This document shows, piece by piece, positions 10,649 to 18,876 of a DNA stretch of 64,000 bases. Position 1 is the stretch's first letter. The number at the start of each line of letters is the position of its first letter. This stretch comes from Chiayiivirga sp. (lineage in GTDB: Bacteria > Pseudomonadota > Gammaproteobacteria > Xanthomonadales > Xanthomonadaceae). Both the position numbers and the translations under genes were made by a program. The stretch covers positions 124,001-188,000 of the forward strand of contig JALCLA010000004.1 in NCBI GenBank assembly GCA_022647565.1. Reading direction: 5' to 3'. The notes beneath the pieces were generated by a model that was not told where the DNA came from, did no database searches, and was given only the letters and a program-made list of their open reading frames with translations.

Positions 10649-11274
10649 ATCAGGCGCAGGCTGATCGCCTTGAGCACGGCCTGGGTGCGGTCGCGCGCGT
10701 TGAGTTTGAGCAGGAGGTCGGACACGTAGTTCTTGACCGTGCCTTCGGCGAGGAAAAGCATCCGCGCGATCTCCTTGTTCGCATAGCCGCCCGCCATGAG
10801 GCGCAAGACCCCCAGTTCGCGTTCGGTCAGGCTGCCATCGGGAGGTGACAGATCGCGGTAGGCGAAACCCTGGCGCAAGCCCTCCGTGGCCATCGGCTGC
10901 AAGGCGCTGCCCCCGGCGTGCACGCGGCGGATCGCATCGATCAGGCTCTCGGGCGATGCATCCTTGCGCAGGAAGCCCTGCGCCCCGGCGGCCACCGCCT
11001 GCTCGAACAGCTCCGGCTCCTCGAACGTGGTCAGCATCAGCACTGGCCGCGGATCGCCGCGGCGACGCAGTTCGCGCAGTGCCGACAAGCCGTCGCGCCC
11101 CGGCATGCGGATGTCCATCACCACCACATCGACCGCGCTCAGGTCGGCCTGCAGCAGATCATCGCCGTGCCGTCCTTCGACCGGCACGGCCACCTCGCCA
11201 CTGAGCGCGAGCAGACTCTTGATGCCTTCCCGCACCAGATCCTGATCGTCGATGAGCGCCACCCGGATGCTCAC
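10645..11274 (-). CDS. NarL/LuxR-family response regulator
   Basis: A 209-residue two-component regulator. The receiver domain begins SIRVALIDDQDLVREG, has the phosphoacceptor Asp in VVVMDIRMPG and the conserved Lys in GFLRKDASPE. The C-terminus is a LuxR-type helix-turn-helix (LTERELGVLRLMAGGYANKEIARMLFLAEGTVKNYVSDLL). I place the start at a GTG (11274) that overlaps the kinase stop as GTGA; the frame is open further upstream. The stop TAG (10645-10647) lies inside the terminal repeat of the adjacent palindromic element, so the natural last residues may have been replaced. Confidence 0.93.
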   Translation of the reverse strand: MSIRVALIDDQDLVREGIKSLLALSGEVAVPVEGRHGDDLLQADLSAVDVVVMDIRMPGRDGLSALRELRRRGDPRPVLMLTTFEEPELFEQAVAAGAQGFLRKDASPESLIDAIRRVHAGGSALQPMATEGLRQGFAYRDLSPPDGSLTERELGVLRLMAGGYANKEIARMLFLAEGTVKNYVSDLLLKLNARDRTQAVLKAISLRLI

Positions 11275-12410
11275 GTCGCCCCCTGTGGCAGCACCGCGCA
11301 AAGGCGGAAGCCTCGTCCGGGTGCGGTCTCGATGTCGAGCCGGCCACCGGCCTCCTCGATGCGCTCACGCATGCCGGTCAGGCCATGTCCCGGTTCGACC
11401 GCTGCGCGTCCACGACCATCGTCCACCACCTCGACCCGCACCGTGTCTGCGTCACGCTCCACCGCCACCCGCACCTGGCTGGCTCCCGAATGCCGCAAGG
11501 CGTTGGTGAGTCCTTCCTGCACGCAACGCAGCACGGCCTCGGCCTGGGCCACTTCGTCGACCCGCAGCTCGCGAGCGATCTGCAAGGCCACTTGCGGACC
11601 GGGCAGGCGCTCGGTCAAGGCGCGCAAGGCGGGACCGAGCTCGATGCCATCGTGCCGACGCAACTGGCCGACGACCGCCCGGATGTCGTCCAGCAATCCA
11701 TCCACCAGATCGCGCGCGTCGCTGATCTTCCCCGGTCGCTCCGCCTCGGGCAGGCGCAAGGCCAGTTCCAGAGTGAGCTTGAGCGCGGTCAGGCGGTGCC
11801 CAGCCACATCGTGCAGTTCACGCGACAGGCGCAGGCGCTCGCCATCGCGTGCACCGGCCTCCAGCAGGCTGCGCGTGGCGAGCAGGTGGGCATTGACCTC
11901 GGCCAGTTCGTCACGCTGCCGTTCCGCGGTGTGCGCCAGGCGCGCCGTCAGCAAGGCGAAGAACTGGAACCCGGCATACATCGCCGCGGTGAACCAGGGT
12001 CGCGAGGTGTCCCAGCAGACCGTGAACACCCAGGCGTAGGCGAGCACGGCGGCAACCACGATTGCCAGCGCGCTGCGGAAACCGAACAGGAACGGCAACT
12101 GCGCCGCCACGATCACGCCCAGGATGGGGCCCGACCCGCTCTGCAGCAGCATCACGTCGGCCAGCGCGGCCGCCAGTTGCACGACGAGGCATAGCCGCTG
12201 CGCCGACCGCGACAACAGCGCGCCGCGCAGCACGAACATCGCCAGAAACAACAAGAGAATGGCAAGGATCGGCCACAGGGTCGGATCGGCTCGTCGCCAC
12301 AACGCACCCACCTGTTCGAAAACGATGAGCCCCCAGGTCCCGAGCGCGGCCAGGCCAAGCGGCTCGAACAGATCCTGGAATGCGGCGTGCAGGCGAGTCT
12401 GGAAAGACAT
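11271..12410 (-). CDS. membrane sensor histidine kinase (HisKA_3 type)
   Basis: A 379-residue kinase, partner of the overlapping response regulator. Residues about 15-155 form several hydrophobic helices (LGTWGLIVFEQVGALW, LAILLLFLAMFVLRGALL, VIVAAQLPFLFGF and others), so the sensor is embedded in the membrane. The dimerisation/phosphoacceptor helix is RLSRELHDVAGHRLTALKL, with the His of RELHD phosphorylated. The HATPase has N-box EGLTNALRHSGAS and G-boxes DDGRGR and GHGLTGMRERIEEAGG. The start at 12410 was chosen over a much longer open frame because it begins just before the first membrane segment. Signal and targets are unknown. Confidence 0.92.
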   Translation of the reverse strand: MSFQTRLHAAFQDLFEPLGLAALGTWGLIVFEQVGALWRRADPTLWPILAILLLFLAMFVLRGALLSRSAQRLCLVVQLAAALADVMLLQSGSGPILGVIVAAQLPFLFGFRSALAIVVAAVLAYAWVFTVCWDTSRPWFTAAMYAGFQFFALLTARLAHTAERQRDELAEVNAHLLATRSLLEAGARDGERLRLSRELHDVAGHRLTALKLTLELALRLPEAERPGKISDARDLVDGLLDDIRAVVGQLRRHDGIELGPALRALTERLPGPQVALQIARELRVDEVAQAEAVLRCVQEGLTNALRHSGASQVRVAVERDADTVRVEVVDDGRGRAAVEPGHGLTGMRERIEEAGGRLDIETAPGRGFRLCAVLPQGAT

Positions 12411-12561
12411 CGGCGCAGTATACGAACCTGCCCCGCGAGCGACGCAGCGCGGACTCAATTGGTGACCAATGGCACCCCACCCGGTTTCGCCCGCGAAGCC
12501 GGATGCTATCCTCGCGTCGAATCGCGGTTCAGGCTCTCCCCGATCCGGACGGAAACCCACG

Positions 12562-15186
12562 ATGCCAGATGCGCTGCAAGCAGGTGGTTCCGGCGCGGAA
12601 ATCGGCGTCAGCGCCGACCCGCGGCGCGAGGCTGCGCCAGCGCTGTCCGACGCGATCACGCCGCTGGAGCGCCTGCTTGCGAGCCTGCCCGCGGAGCATC
12701 CGGGACTTGACGCGGCGCGCGCCGCGATCGCCAGCCTCGCGGGCTTCGATGACGAGATCCAGTCGGCCCGGCAACGCTTCTCGGCCACCTTCAATGCTCT
12801 GCCCGACGCCGTCACCCTGCACGACCCCGACGGCCGCATCGTCGCGCTGAATGACGCCGCCTGCCGCATCTTCCGACGCTCACGCGAGGAGATGCTGCAG
12901 CTCAGCGTGCGCGACCTCAATCCCGGCCTTCCCGCCGGCCGCATGGCCGAGGTGGCGCGCGAGTACGCCACTGGCGAGAGCTTCGTGGTGGAAACCACGA
13001 ACCGGCGCGGCGATGGCTCCGAGTTCCCGGTGGAAGTCCATTCGGCCGTGTTCCGAGACCACGGGCAGGTGCGTGTGATCGCGATCGCGCGCGACGTCAG
13101 CGCGCGCCGCGAAGCCGAAACCACGCTGCGCGAATCGGAAGCGCGCTATCGCCAGCTGCTGCACGGCATGGACAAGGGCATCATCGTGCGCGACGGCAAC
13201 TGCCGCGTGCTATCGGTGAATCCGGCGGCCTGCCGCATCCTCGGCGTGGACGAACACGAACTGCTCCACTGCACGCTCGCCGAATCCTACTGGCGCGTGC
13301 TGGACGAACACGGCACGGCAATGCCTCCCACCGACATGCCGGCATTTCGCGCCCTGCGCGAACAGCGCACCATCGAGTCAACCGTGATCGGCGTCTACAA
13401 CCGCGCGCTGTGCAACTACGCCTGGCTGTCCGTGACCGCGGTGCCGCAGTTCGACGCCAACGGGCGGGCGATCCAGGTCATCTCCACCTTCAGCGACGTG
13501 ACCGAACTCAAGCGCGACAGTGCCCTGCTCGACCAGACCCAGGCCCTGGCACGCATCGGCGGTTGGGAGTGGAGCACGGCGCGCCCGACCCTCTACCTCA
13601 CCGACGAATTCCATCGCATCCTGCAACGCGTGCCGGGCGAAGCCCTCAGTTTCGAACGCTTCATCGAGCACGTGGAGCCGAATGAGCGGCTGCGCGTGCA
13701 AACCCTGCTCAACGACGCGCTGGTGAACCGCCAGTCCGTGGACCTCGAGTGTCCGCTGCGCACCGCGCGCGGCGAAGTGCGCTGGGTGCGGATCATCGGG
13801 CGCAGCCTGGCGATCGAGGACGAGGCACCACGCCTGGGCGGCACGATGCAGGACATCAGCGTGATCCGTGCCCAGCAGGAGAGTCTGCGTCGTCAGGCAG
13901 CCACCGATCCGCTCACCGGCCTTGCCAATCGCGAGGCGGCGCTGGAGGAGCTGGCGCGCGCCCTGGAGCACGCCGGGCCCGAACGCGGCCCAGCCGTGCT
14001 CTATATCGACCTGGATCGGTTCAAGGTGCTGAACGACCTGCTCGGGCACGATGCTGGCGATGTACTGCTGGCCGCCGCGGGTCGCCGCCTCAGCGATGTC
14101 GCGGGCGAGTACGGCATGGTGGCGCGATTTGGCGCGGACGAATTCCTCGTGCTGATCCCGCAGAGCCTGCGCGGCGTCGCGCCGATGGCGCTGGCCGAGC
14201 ACATCGCGCAGGTGTTCGGACGCAGTTTCGAATACGGCGGCGAGGAGTTCACCCTGACCGTCTCGATCGGCCTGGCGCGCTTTCCCGACGACGGCGTCAC
14301 CGCGCAACAACTGATCAACAATGCCGACGCCGCGATGAGCGACGCCAAACGCCGCGGGCGCGGCACCTGGCAGCGCTTCAACCCGGCCCTGGCGCAGCAG
14401 CAGTCCGAGCGGCTGCTGATCGAGACCCAGCTCCGGCGCGCTCTCGACAACCGCGAGTTGTACCTGGTGTACCAGCCGCAGGTAGACATGCGTGACGGCC
14501 GCGTGCTGGCGGCCGAAGCCCTGCTGCGCTGGAACAACCGTGTGCTTGGCGAGATGTCGCCGGATCGCTTCATCCAGCACGCCGAAACCAGCGGCGACAT
14601 CGTCCGCATCGGTGCCTGGGTGATGCGCGAAGCCTGCCGGCAATTGTGCGAATGGCGACGTCAGGGCGACGACCTCGCGCGCGTGGCGGTGAACGTCTCG
14701 TTCCGCCAGTTCCTGAACGAGGATTTCGTGCAGGTGGTGGTTGCCACCTTGCGCGAATTCGGCCTGCCGGGCGAGGCGCTGGAACTGGAAGTCACCGAGC
14801 GCGTGCTGGTCGAGGATGCGCCCGACACGGTCCAGACCTTTGCCGCCCTCAAGGCGCTGGGGGTCAAACTCACTATCGACGATTTCGGCGAAGGCTACAG
14901 TGCACTCAACTACCTGCGGCGGCTTCCGATCGACGGACTGAAGATCAGCCACACCTTCCTGCACGGCGTGCCGCAGGATGAATCGGACAGCAACATCTGC
15001 AGCGCCATCATCCGCATCGCGCAAAGCCTCGGCCTGAACGTGGTGGCCGAGGGCGTGGAGACCCAGGCGCAGCGCGATTTCCTGCTCGATCTGGATACGC
15101 ATCAATGCCAGGGCTATCTGTACAGCCGCGCCCTGGCACCCGCTGACTTCCAGGCCTATCTGCGGCATCCGCCGGCCGTGGCGTGA
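12562..15186 (+). CDS. PAS-PAS-PAS-GGDEF-EAL cyclic-di-GMP protein
   Basis: An 874-residue cytoplasmic signalling protein (start 12562, MPDALQAGG; the frame is open from 12469). After an N-terminal helix come about three PAS domains (roughly residues 70-430). The GGDEF domain has the degenerate signature GADEF at 524-528, and the EAL domain has intact EALLRW at 652-657, VNVSFRQF, TIDDFGEGYS and AEGVE. The second Gly of the cyclase signature is Ala, so cyclase activity is doubtful. Phosphodiesterase activity looks retained, though KIDRSF is replaced by KISHTF. It is divergent from the two-component kinase. No membrane segment is seen. Confidence 0.92.
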   Translation: MPDALQAGGSGAEIGVSADPRREAAPALSDAITPLERLLASLPAEHPGLDAARAAIASLAGFDDEIQSARQRFSATFNALPDAVTLHDPDGRIVALNDAACRIFRRSREEMLQLSVRDLNPGLPAGRMAEVAREYATGESFVVETTNRRGDGSEFPVEVHSAVFRDHGQVRVIAIARDVSARREAETTLRESEARYRQLLHGMDKGIIVRDGNCRVLSVNPAACRILGVDEHELLHCTLAESYWRVLDEHGTAMPPTDMPAFRALREQRTIESTVIGVYNRALCNYAWLSVTAVPQFDANGRAIQVISTFSDVTELKRDSALLDQTQALARIGGWEWSTARPTLYLTDEFHRILQRVPGEALSFERFIEHVEPNERLRVQTLLNDALVNRQSVDLECPLRTARGEVRWVRIIGRSLAIEDEAPRLGGTMQDISVIRAQQESLRRQAATDPLTGLANREAALEELARALEHAGPERGPAVLYIDLDRFKVLNDLLGHDAGDVLLAAAGRRLSDVAGEYGMVARFGADEFLVLIPQSLRGVAPMALAEHIAQVFGRSFEYGGEEFTLTVSIGLARFPDDGVTAQQLINNADAAMSDAKRRGRGTWQRFNPALAQQQSERLLIETQLRRALDNRELYLVYQPQVDMRDGRVLAAEALLRWNNRVLGEMSPDRFIQHAETSGDIVRIGAWVMREACRQLCEWRRQGDDLARVAVNVSFRQFLNEDFVQVVVATLREFGLPGEALELEVTERVLVEDAPDTVQTFAALKALGVKLTIDDFGEGYSALNYLRRLPIDGLKISHTFLHGVPQDESDSNICSAIIRIAQSLGLNVVAEGVETQAQRDFLLDLDTHQCQGYLYSRALAPADFQAYLRHPPAVA

Positions 15187-15213
15187 ACCTGCACGCGAGG
15201 AATTCGATCGTCC

Positions 15214-15702
15214 ATGCCATCCCCCCTGCAACTGCGGCCGATCCGGGCCGAGGATGATCCTGCGGTGGCCGCCATCATCCGCACCGTGATGCCGGAGTTC
15301 GGCGCCACAGGCGACGGCTTCGCGATCAACGACCCGGAAGTGGACTGGATGAGCCGCGCGTATGCCGCGCCGCGCTCGGCCTACTTCGTGATCGAACGCG
15401 ATGGCACCGTGCAGGGCGGCGGCGGCGTCGCTCCGCTGCAAGGCGGCGACAGCGAAACCTGCGAACTGCGCAAGATGTATTTCCTGCCGTCGCTGCGCGG
15501 CCTGGGGGCGGGCCGGATGATGATGGATCGCTGCCTGGCAGCGGCGCGCGACTTCGGCTACACCCGCTGCTACCTCGAAACCCTGTGCGGCATGAGCGCA
15601 GCCCGCCGCCTGTACGAACGCAGCGGCTTCCGCCCCATCGACGGTGCCTTGGGCGCAACCGGACACGGCGGCTGCGACACCTTCTACCTACGGGAACTGT
15701 AG
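15214..15702 (+). CDS. GNAT-family N-acetyltransferase
   Basis: A 162-residue acetyltransferase of unknown substrate. The acetyl-CoA loop appears as FLPSLRGLGAGRMMMDRCLAAA and the C-terminal GNAT motif as YLETLCGMSAARRLYERSGF. It follows the GGDEF-EAL gene by 27 bases on the same strand. The stop codon TAG (15700-15702) is part of the GTAG head of a REP hairpin. Confidence 0.9.
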   Translation: MPSPLQLRPIRAEDDPAVAAIIRTVMPEFGATGDGFAINDPEVDWMSRAYAAPRSAYFVIERDGTVQGGGGVAPLQGGDSETCELRKMYFLPSLRGLGAGRMMMDRCLAAARDFGYTRCYLETLCGMSAARRLYERSGFRPIDGALGATGHGGCDTFYLREL

Positions 15703-15792
15703 AGCGGAGCATGCTCCGCTTGTATGGCAGGTCGGAGCTTGCTTCGCTTGCCCCGGCCCCGCGAGGTCGCCGCCGGGCAAGCCCGGCGCTAC
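15699..15792. repeat. pair of GTAG-type REP hairpins
   Basis: GTAGAGCGGAGCATGCTCCGCT at 15699-15720 is a self-complementary hairpin headed by GTAG. An inverted unit (GTAGCGCCGGGCTTGCCCGG on the minus strand) occupies 15771-15792. Arrangement and sequence match the GTAG-type REPs known from Stenotrophomonas (SMAGs). The right unit ends in CTAC, whose TAC begins a TACAAT promoter-like box (15791-15796) 30 bases before the SDR start. Confidence 0.75.
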
Positions 15793-15825
15793 AATCCGCG
15801 CCCTCGTTTTCCAGGGATCGATCCC

Positions 15826-16596
15826 ATGCAAGTTTCCGACGTGCGCGCCGTCATCACCGGTGGCGTTTCCGGCCTCGGCCTGGCCGTTGCCCAGCATCTG
15901 GTTGCGCGCGGCGCCAGGGTCGCGCTGTTCGACATCAACGACGACAAGGGCGCGGCCGCCATGGCCGAACTCAGCGCCGGCAAGGCGCGCTACTACCGCA
16001 CCGACGTCACCGACGAGGCCAACGTGCAGGCCAACCTGGCCGCGGCCAGGGACTTCCTCGGCGGGCTCAATGCCGCGATCAACTGCGCCGGCATCCTCGG
16101 CGCGGGACGCGTGGTGGGCAAGGAAGGCGCAATGCCGCTCAAGCAGTTCGCCGGCACCGTGATGGTGAACCTGGTGGGCAGCTTCAACGTGGCCAAGGGC
16201 GCCGCCGAGATCATGCAGCACAACGCGCCGGGCGAAGACGGCGAACGCGGCGCGATCATCAACACCGCCAGCGTCGCCGCCTACGACGGTCAGATCGGTC
16301 AGGCCGCGTATTCGGCCTCCAAAGCCGGCGTGGTCGGCATGACCTTGCCGATGGCGCGCGAACTGGCGCGCTCGGGCATCCGGGTCAACACCATCGCACC
16401 GGGCATCTTCTGGACCCCGATGGTGGACACCATGCCCGACGCAGTGCAGCAATCGCTCAGCGCCTCGATTCCCTTCCCGTCGCGCCTGGGCAAGCCCGAG
16501 GAATTCGCCGAACTGGTCGGCTTCATCCTCGCCAACCGCTATCTCAACGGCGAAACCATCCGTCTCGACGGCGCTGTCCGTCTCGCACCGAAGTAA
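15826..16596 (+). CDS. 3-hydroxyacyl-CoA dehydrogenase, SDR family (HSD17B10-like)
   Basis: A 256-residue short-chain dehydrogenase (start 15826). The Rossmann glycine motif is TGGVSGLG, the structural motif NCAGILGAGRVVGK, and the catalytic pair is the Tyr and Lys of YSASKAG. The APGIFWTPM and GETIRLDGAVRLAPK segments resemble type-II 3-hydroxyacyl-CoA/2-methyl-3-hydroxybutyryl-CoA dehydrogenases, which oxidise isoleucine and fatty-acid intermediates with NAD. This would fit the branched-chain catabolism seen elsewhere, but no other isoleucine gene is adjacent. It is followed after 12 bases by efpL. Confidence 0.88.
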   Translation: MQVSDVRAVITGGVSGLGLAVAQHLVARGARVALFDINDDKGAAAMAELSAGKARYYRTDVTDEANVQANLAAARDFLGGLNAAINCAGILGAGRVVGKEGAMPLKQFAGTVMVNLVGSFNVAKGAAEIMQHNAPGEDGERGAIINTASVAAYDGQIGQAAYSASKAGVVGMTLPMARELARSGIRVNTIAPGIFWTPMVDTMPDAVQQSLSASIPFPSRLGKPEEFAELVGFILANRYLNGETIRLDGAVRLAPK

Positions 16597-16608
16597 GAAA
16601 CCACACCC

Positions 16609-17172
16609 ATGAAAGCGTCCGAGATCAAGCGCGGCCACGTCGTCGAATACAACAACACCGCCTGGCAGGTGCGCGACGTGGAGCGCAGCTCGCCCACCGC
16701 GCGCGGCGGCAACGTCACCTTCCGCTTCACCCTGTACAGCGTGCCTGGGGGCAACAAGTTTGACCTCAGCTTGCGCGCCGACGACGACTTGAAGGAAGTC
16801 GACCTGGCGCGACGCCAGGCCACGTTCTCCTACATGGACGGCGACGCCTTCGTGTTCATGGACGACGAGGATTTCACCCAGTACCCGCTGGGTACCGAAA
16901 TCGTCGGCGACAACGCCGGCTACATCACCGAAGGATTGAACGGATGCTTCGTGCAGGTCATCGACGAGCAACCCGTCGGCCTGCAGCTGCCGCAGACCGT
17001 CACGCTGGAAGTGGTCGACACCCCGCCCGAACTCAAGGGCGGCACCGCCACCAAGCGCCCCAAGCCGGCCAAGCTCAGCACCGGGATCGAGATCCAGGTG
17101 CCCGAGTACATCAGCAACGGAGAGAAGGTGCTGGTGAGCACGGTGACGGGGGAGTTTGCGGGTAGAGCCTGA
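16609..17172 (+). CDS. efpL: elongation factor P-like protein EfpL (YeiP)
   Basis: A 187-residue EF-P paralogue that relieves ribosome pausing at proline-rich motifs. The N-terminal KOW-like domain starts [21 protein letters not shown]. The tip loop that contacts the peptidyl-tRNA reads SPTARGG, with Arg where ordinary EF-P has its modified Lys; this marks the YeiP/EfpL branch. The C-terminal OB domains end [17 protein letters not shown]. Canonical efp is not in the window. It is probably co-transcribed with the SDR gene, and a REP pair follows. Confidence 0.93.
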   Translation: MKASEIKRGHVVEYNNTAWQVRDVERSSPTARGGNVTFRFTLYSVPGGNKFDLSLRADDDLKEVDLARRQATFSYMDGDAFVFMDDEDFTQYPLGTEIVGDNAGYITEGLNGCFVQVIDEQPVGLQLPQTVTLEVVDTPPELKGGTATKRPKPAKLSTGIEIQVPEYISNGEKVLVSTVTGEFAGRA

Positions 17173-17293
17173 CGCTGCTTGCGAGATGCCTTGAATGGCA
17201 TCTCGCGCGTCAGGCCCTGGCGAGGCACCGAGGCCGAACGGGCGGCGTCGCTATTGAGACTTGCCAAAGCAATTGACACGGCGATGAGCCGTT

Positions 17294-17339
17294 GTAGAGC
17301 CGGGCTTGCCCGGCTTGAGCGGGGCAAGCCCCGCTCTAC
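17294..17339. repeat. head-to-head GTAG REP dimer
   Basis: GTAGAGCCGGGCTTGCCCGGCT begins at 17294 and an inverted copy (GTAGAGCGGGGCTTGCCCCG on the minus strand) ends at 17339. Each forms a stem with a short loop. This is the paired arrangement typical of GTAG-type (SMAG-like) REPs. It lies between convergent genes (efpL and the M15 peptidase) and may help block read-through. Confidence 0.8.
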
Positions 17340-17397
17340 GAAAGCAAGGCATCACGTCAATCATCTGCGCCAGTCAAAACAGGACGCCTGCTTGCCA

Positions 17398-18219
17398 CTA
17401 TCTGATTTCGGTTGCGCGGTTCGCGCGCCAACACCAATGCCACGGCTCGTACACAATGCCGTGCGGATTGTCGCGCGGATAACTGAGCACGAAGCCGAAC
17501 TCGCCTGCATTCCGCATCAGCCAATCGAACGCGGGCGTGCGCTCGAAGCTCTCTTCCGCCGGTGGTTCGCCCGGTGTACCGATATCGAGTGCGCAGCCGC
17601 TGTGATGCTCGCTGTAACCGGGCGCGGCGTTCACTTCCAGGATCTGCGCCAGACTCAATCCGCGCGCGAGCTTGCGGCGGAAGATGCCGAGTTGGTACGC
17701 ATGGCTGCGGTAGCCGGAGATCGCTTCCAGCGCGATGCCGTCGCGCAGCGCGGCAGCGCGCATCCGCATCCAGGCCGCGGCGGCCGAGGCCTGCAGCCAC
17801 AGCGCGCGGCGATAGCGGTCGAATCCCGCCAGCGTCAGCATTCCGGGCTCCGGCACCAGCGCAAGTCCAGTACGTCCGACGTAGTCCGCACCGACGCCGA
17901 GCCGCTCAAGTTCCTGTTCGACGCCGTCGGTGGACAGCGGCGCATCGAGCACTGCGATCGACGCTCGTCGCGACGTGCCCATCCATTCCAGCAAGGCCAG
18001 CGCCTCGTTCAAGCCCGGCTCGTGTCGCAGCCGCGGCAGCAGCGGCAACAGGGCTTCCGGCAGCTCGGCGGCGAGATACGCGCCATCACGCTTGCGCCGC
18101 AGCACCCAGCGCGCCCGCGCCAGGGCACGCGCATCGGCACTGCGGCGCGCGCGCAGCAGCCGCGCCGGCCAGAGCTCGATCTCGCGGGTGTTGAACAGGC
18201 AGTGGTCGAGGGCGCGCAT
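17398..18219 (-). CDS. M15-family D-alanyl-D-alanine carboxypeptidase-like protein
   Basis: A 273-residue zinc peptidase of the VanY/LdcB (M15B) type. Motifs of the fold are AISGYRSHAYQ, the metal-binding PGYSEHHSGCALDIG (His and Asp ligands) and YEPWHW (catalytic Glu region and His ligand). The first 120 residues are an unrecognised Arg/Leu-rich domain and no signal peptide is visible, which is unusual for an enzyme expected to trim peptidoglycan peptides in the periplasm. It may act on cytoplasmic muropeptides or be exported in another way. It starts 9 bases after the preceding gene, as the last member of the SPFH operon. Confidence 0.85.
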   Translation of the reverse strand: MRALDHCLFNTREIELWPARLLRARRSADARALARARWVLRRKRDGAYLAAELPEALLPLLPRLRHEPGLNEALALLEWMGTSRRASIAVLDAPLSTDGVEQELERLGVGADYVGRTGLALVPEPGMLTLAGFDRYRRALWLQASAAAAWMRMRAAALRDGIALEAISGYRSHAYQLGIFRRKLARGLSLAQILEVNAAPGYSEHHSGCALDIGTPGEPPAEESFERTPAFDWLMRNAGEFGFVLSYPRDNPHGIVYEPWHWCWRANRATEIR

Positions 18220-18228
18220 GCGGCGAGC

Positions 18229-18876
18229 TTATCGGTGTCGTGCAGATGAATCGACCGCCTGCTTCAACGCATCCAGCAGCGCTTGCGGTTGCCGCAGGCT
18301 GAGCAGTATCACGCGACCGCTGCGTTCCCTAAGTGCCAACAGTCCTTCGTGCGAGGTGAGGATGCAGAAGGCCTTGGTGCGCCAGTCACGCAGGCGAAAA
18401 TGCCCTGCCTGGAACCCGGGGAACGCGATGGCGTTGGTCTTGAGCGCGGGACGGAACTCGGTGTGCTCTTCCCAGCGGAGCAGGCGCGACTTGCCCGGAT
18501 CCAGTTCGCCCACATTGATGCGCTGGTGATACCAACCGGCGCGCAGGTCGAGCACGCCATCGTGCAGCCGCACCGACAAGCGCAACAAGGTGCGATGCAG
18601 CCAGAACGCCAGGGGAATGGTCAGCACCGCGATCAAGCCGATCGACGCCGCCACCGTGAGGACCTGGCTTCCCGCCACCAGCTTGAGCCTTTCCGGCGAT
18701 GTGGTGGTGAGCGAAACCCCGAGCGCGGCGGCGGCGATTGCCAGCGGCAGGATCACGCACAGCACCCACAGCAGGACCTTGGCTCCCTTGCCCACCGGAA
18801 CCAACTCGAAGTGGCTCGCCGAAGAATGGGCGCGAGGCCGTGAGGTCGCGGGGCCGCGCTCGCCCGGGCGGCTCAT
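18229..18876 (-). CDS. two-TM bacterial PH-like domain protein
   Basis: A 215-residue membrane protein. A Ser/Arg-rich N-tail precedes two hydrophobic segments (VLLWVLCVILPLAIAAAALGV and VLTVAASIGLIAVLTIPLAFWL). A cytoplasmic beta-rich domain follows, containing AFCILTSHEGLLALRERSGRVILLSLRQPQALLDAL. This pattern (membrane hairpin, then a domain ending in a phrase about displaying a value and a final amphipathic helix) is that of bacterial PH domains of the bPH type. The start ATG overlaps the CPBP protease stop as ATGA, so the two are translationally coupled. Function unknown. Confidence 0.75.
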   Translation of the reverse strand: MSRPGERGPATSRPRAHSSASHFELVPVGKGAKVLLWVLCVILPLAIAAAALGVSLTTTSPERLKLVAGSQVLTVAASIGLIAVLTIPLAFWLHRTLLRLSVRLHDGVLDLRAGWYHQRINVGELDPGKSRLLRWEEHTEFRPALKTNAIAFPGFQAGHFRLRDWRTKAFCILTSHEGLLALRERSGRVILLSLRQPQALLDALKQAVDSSARHR

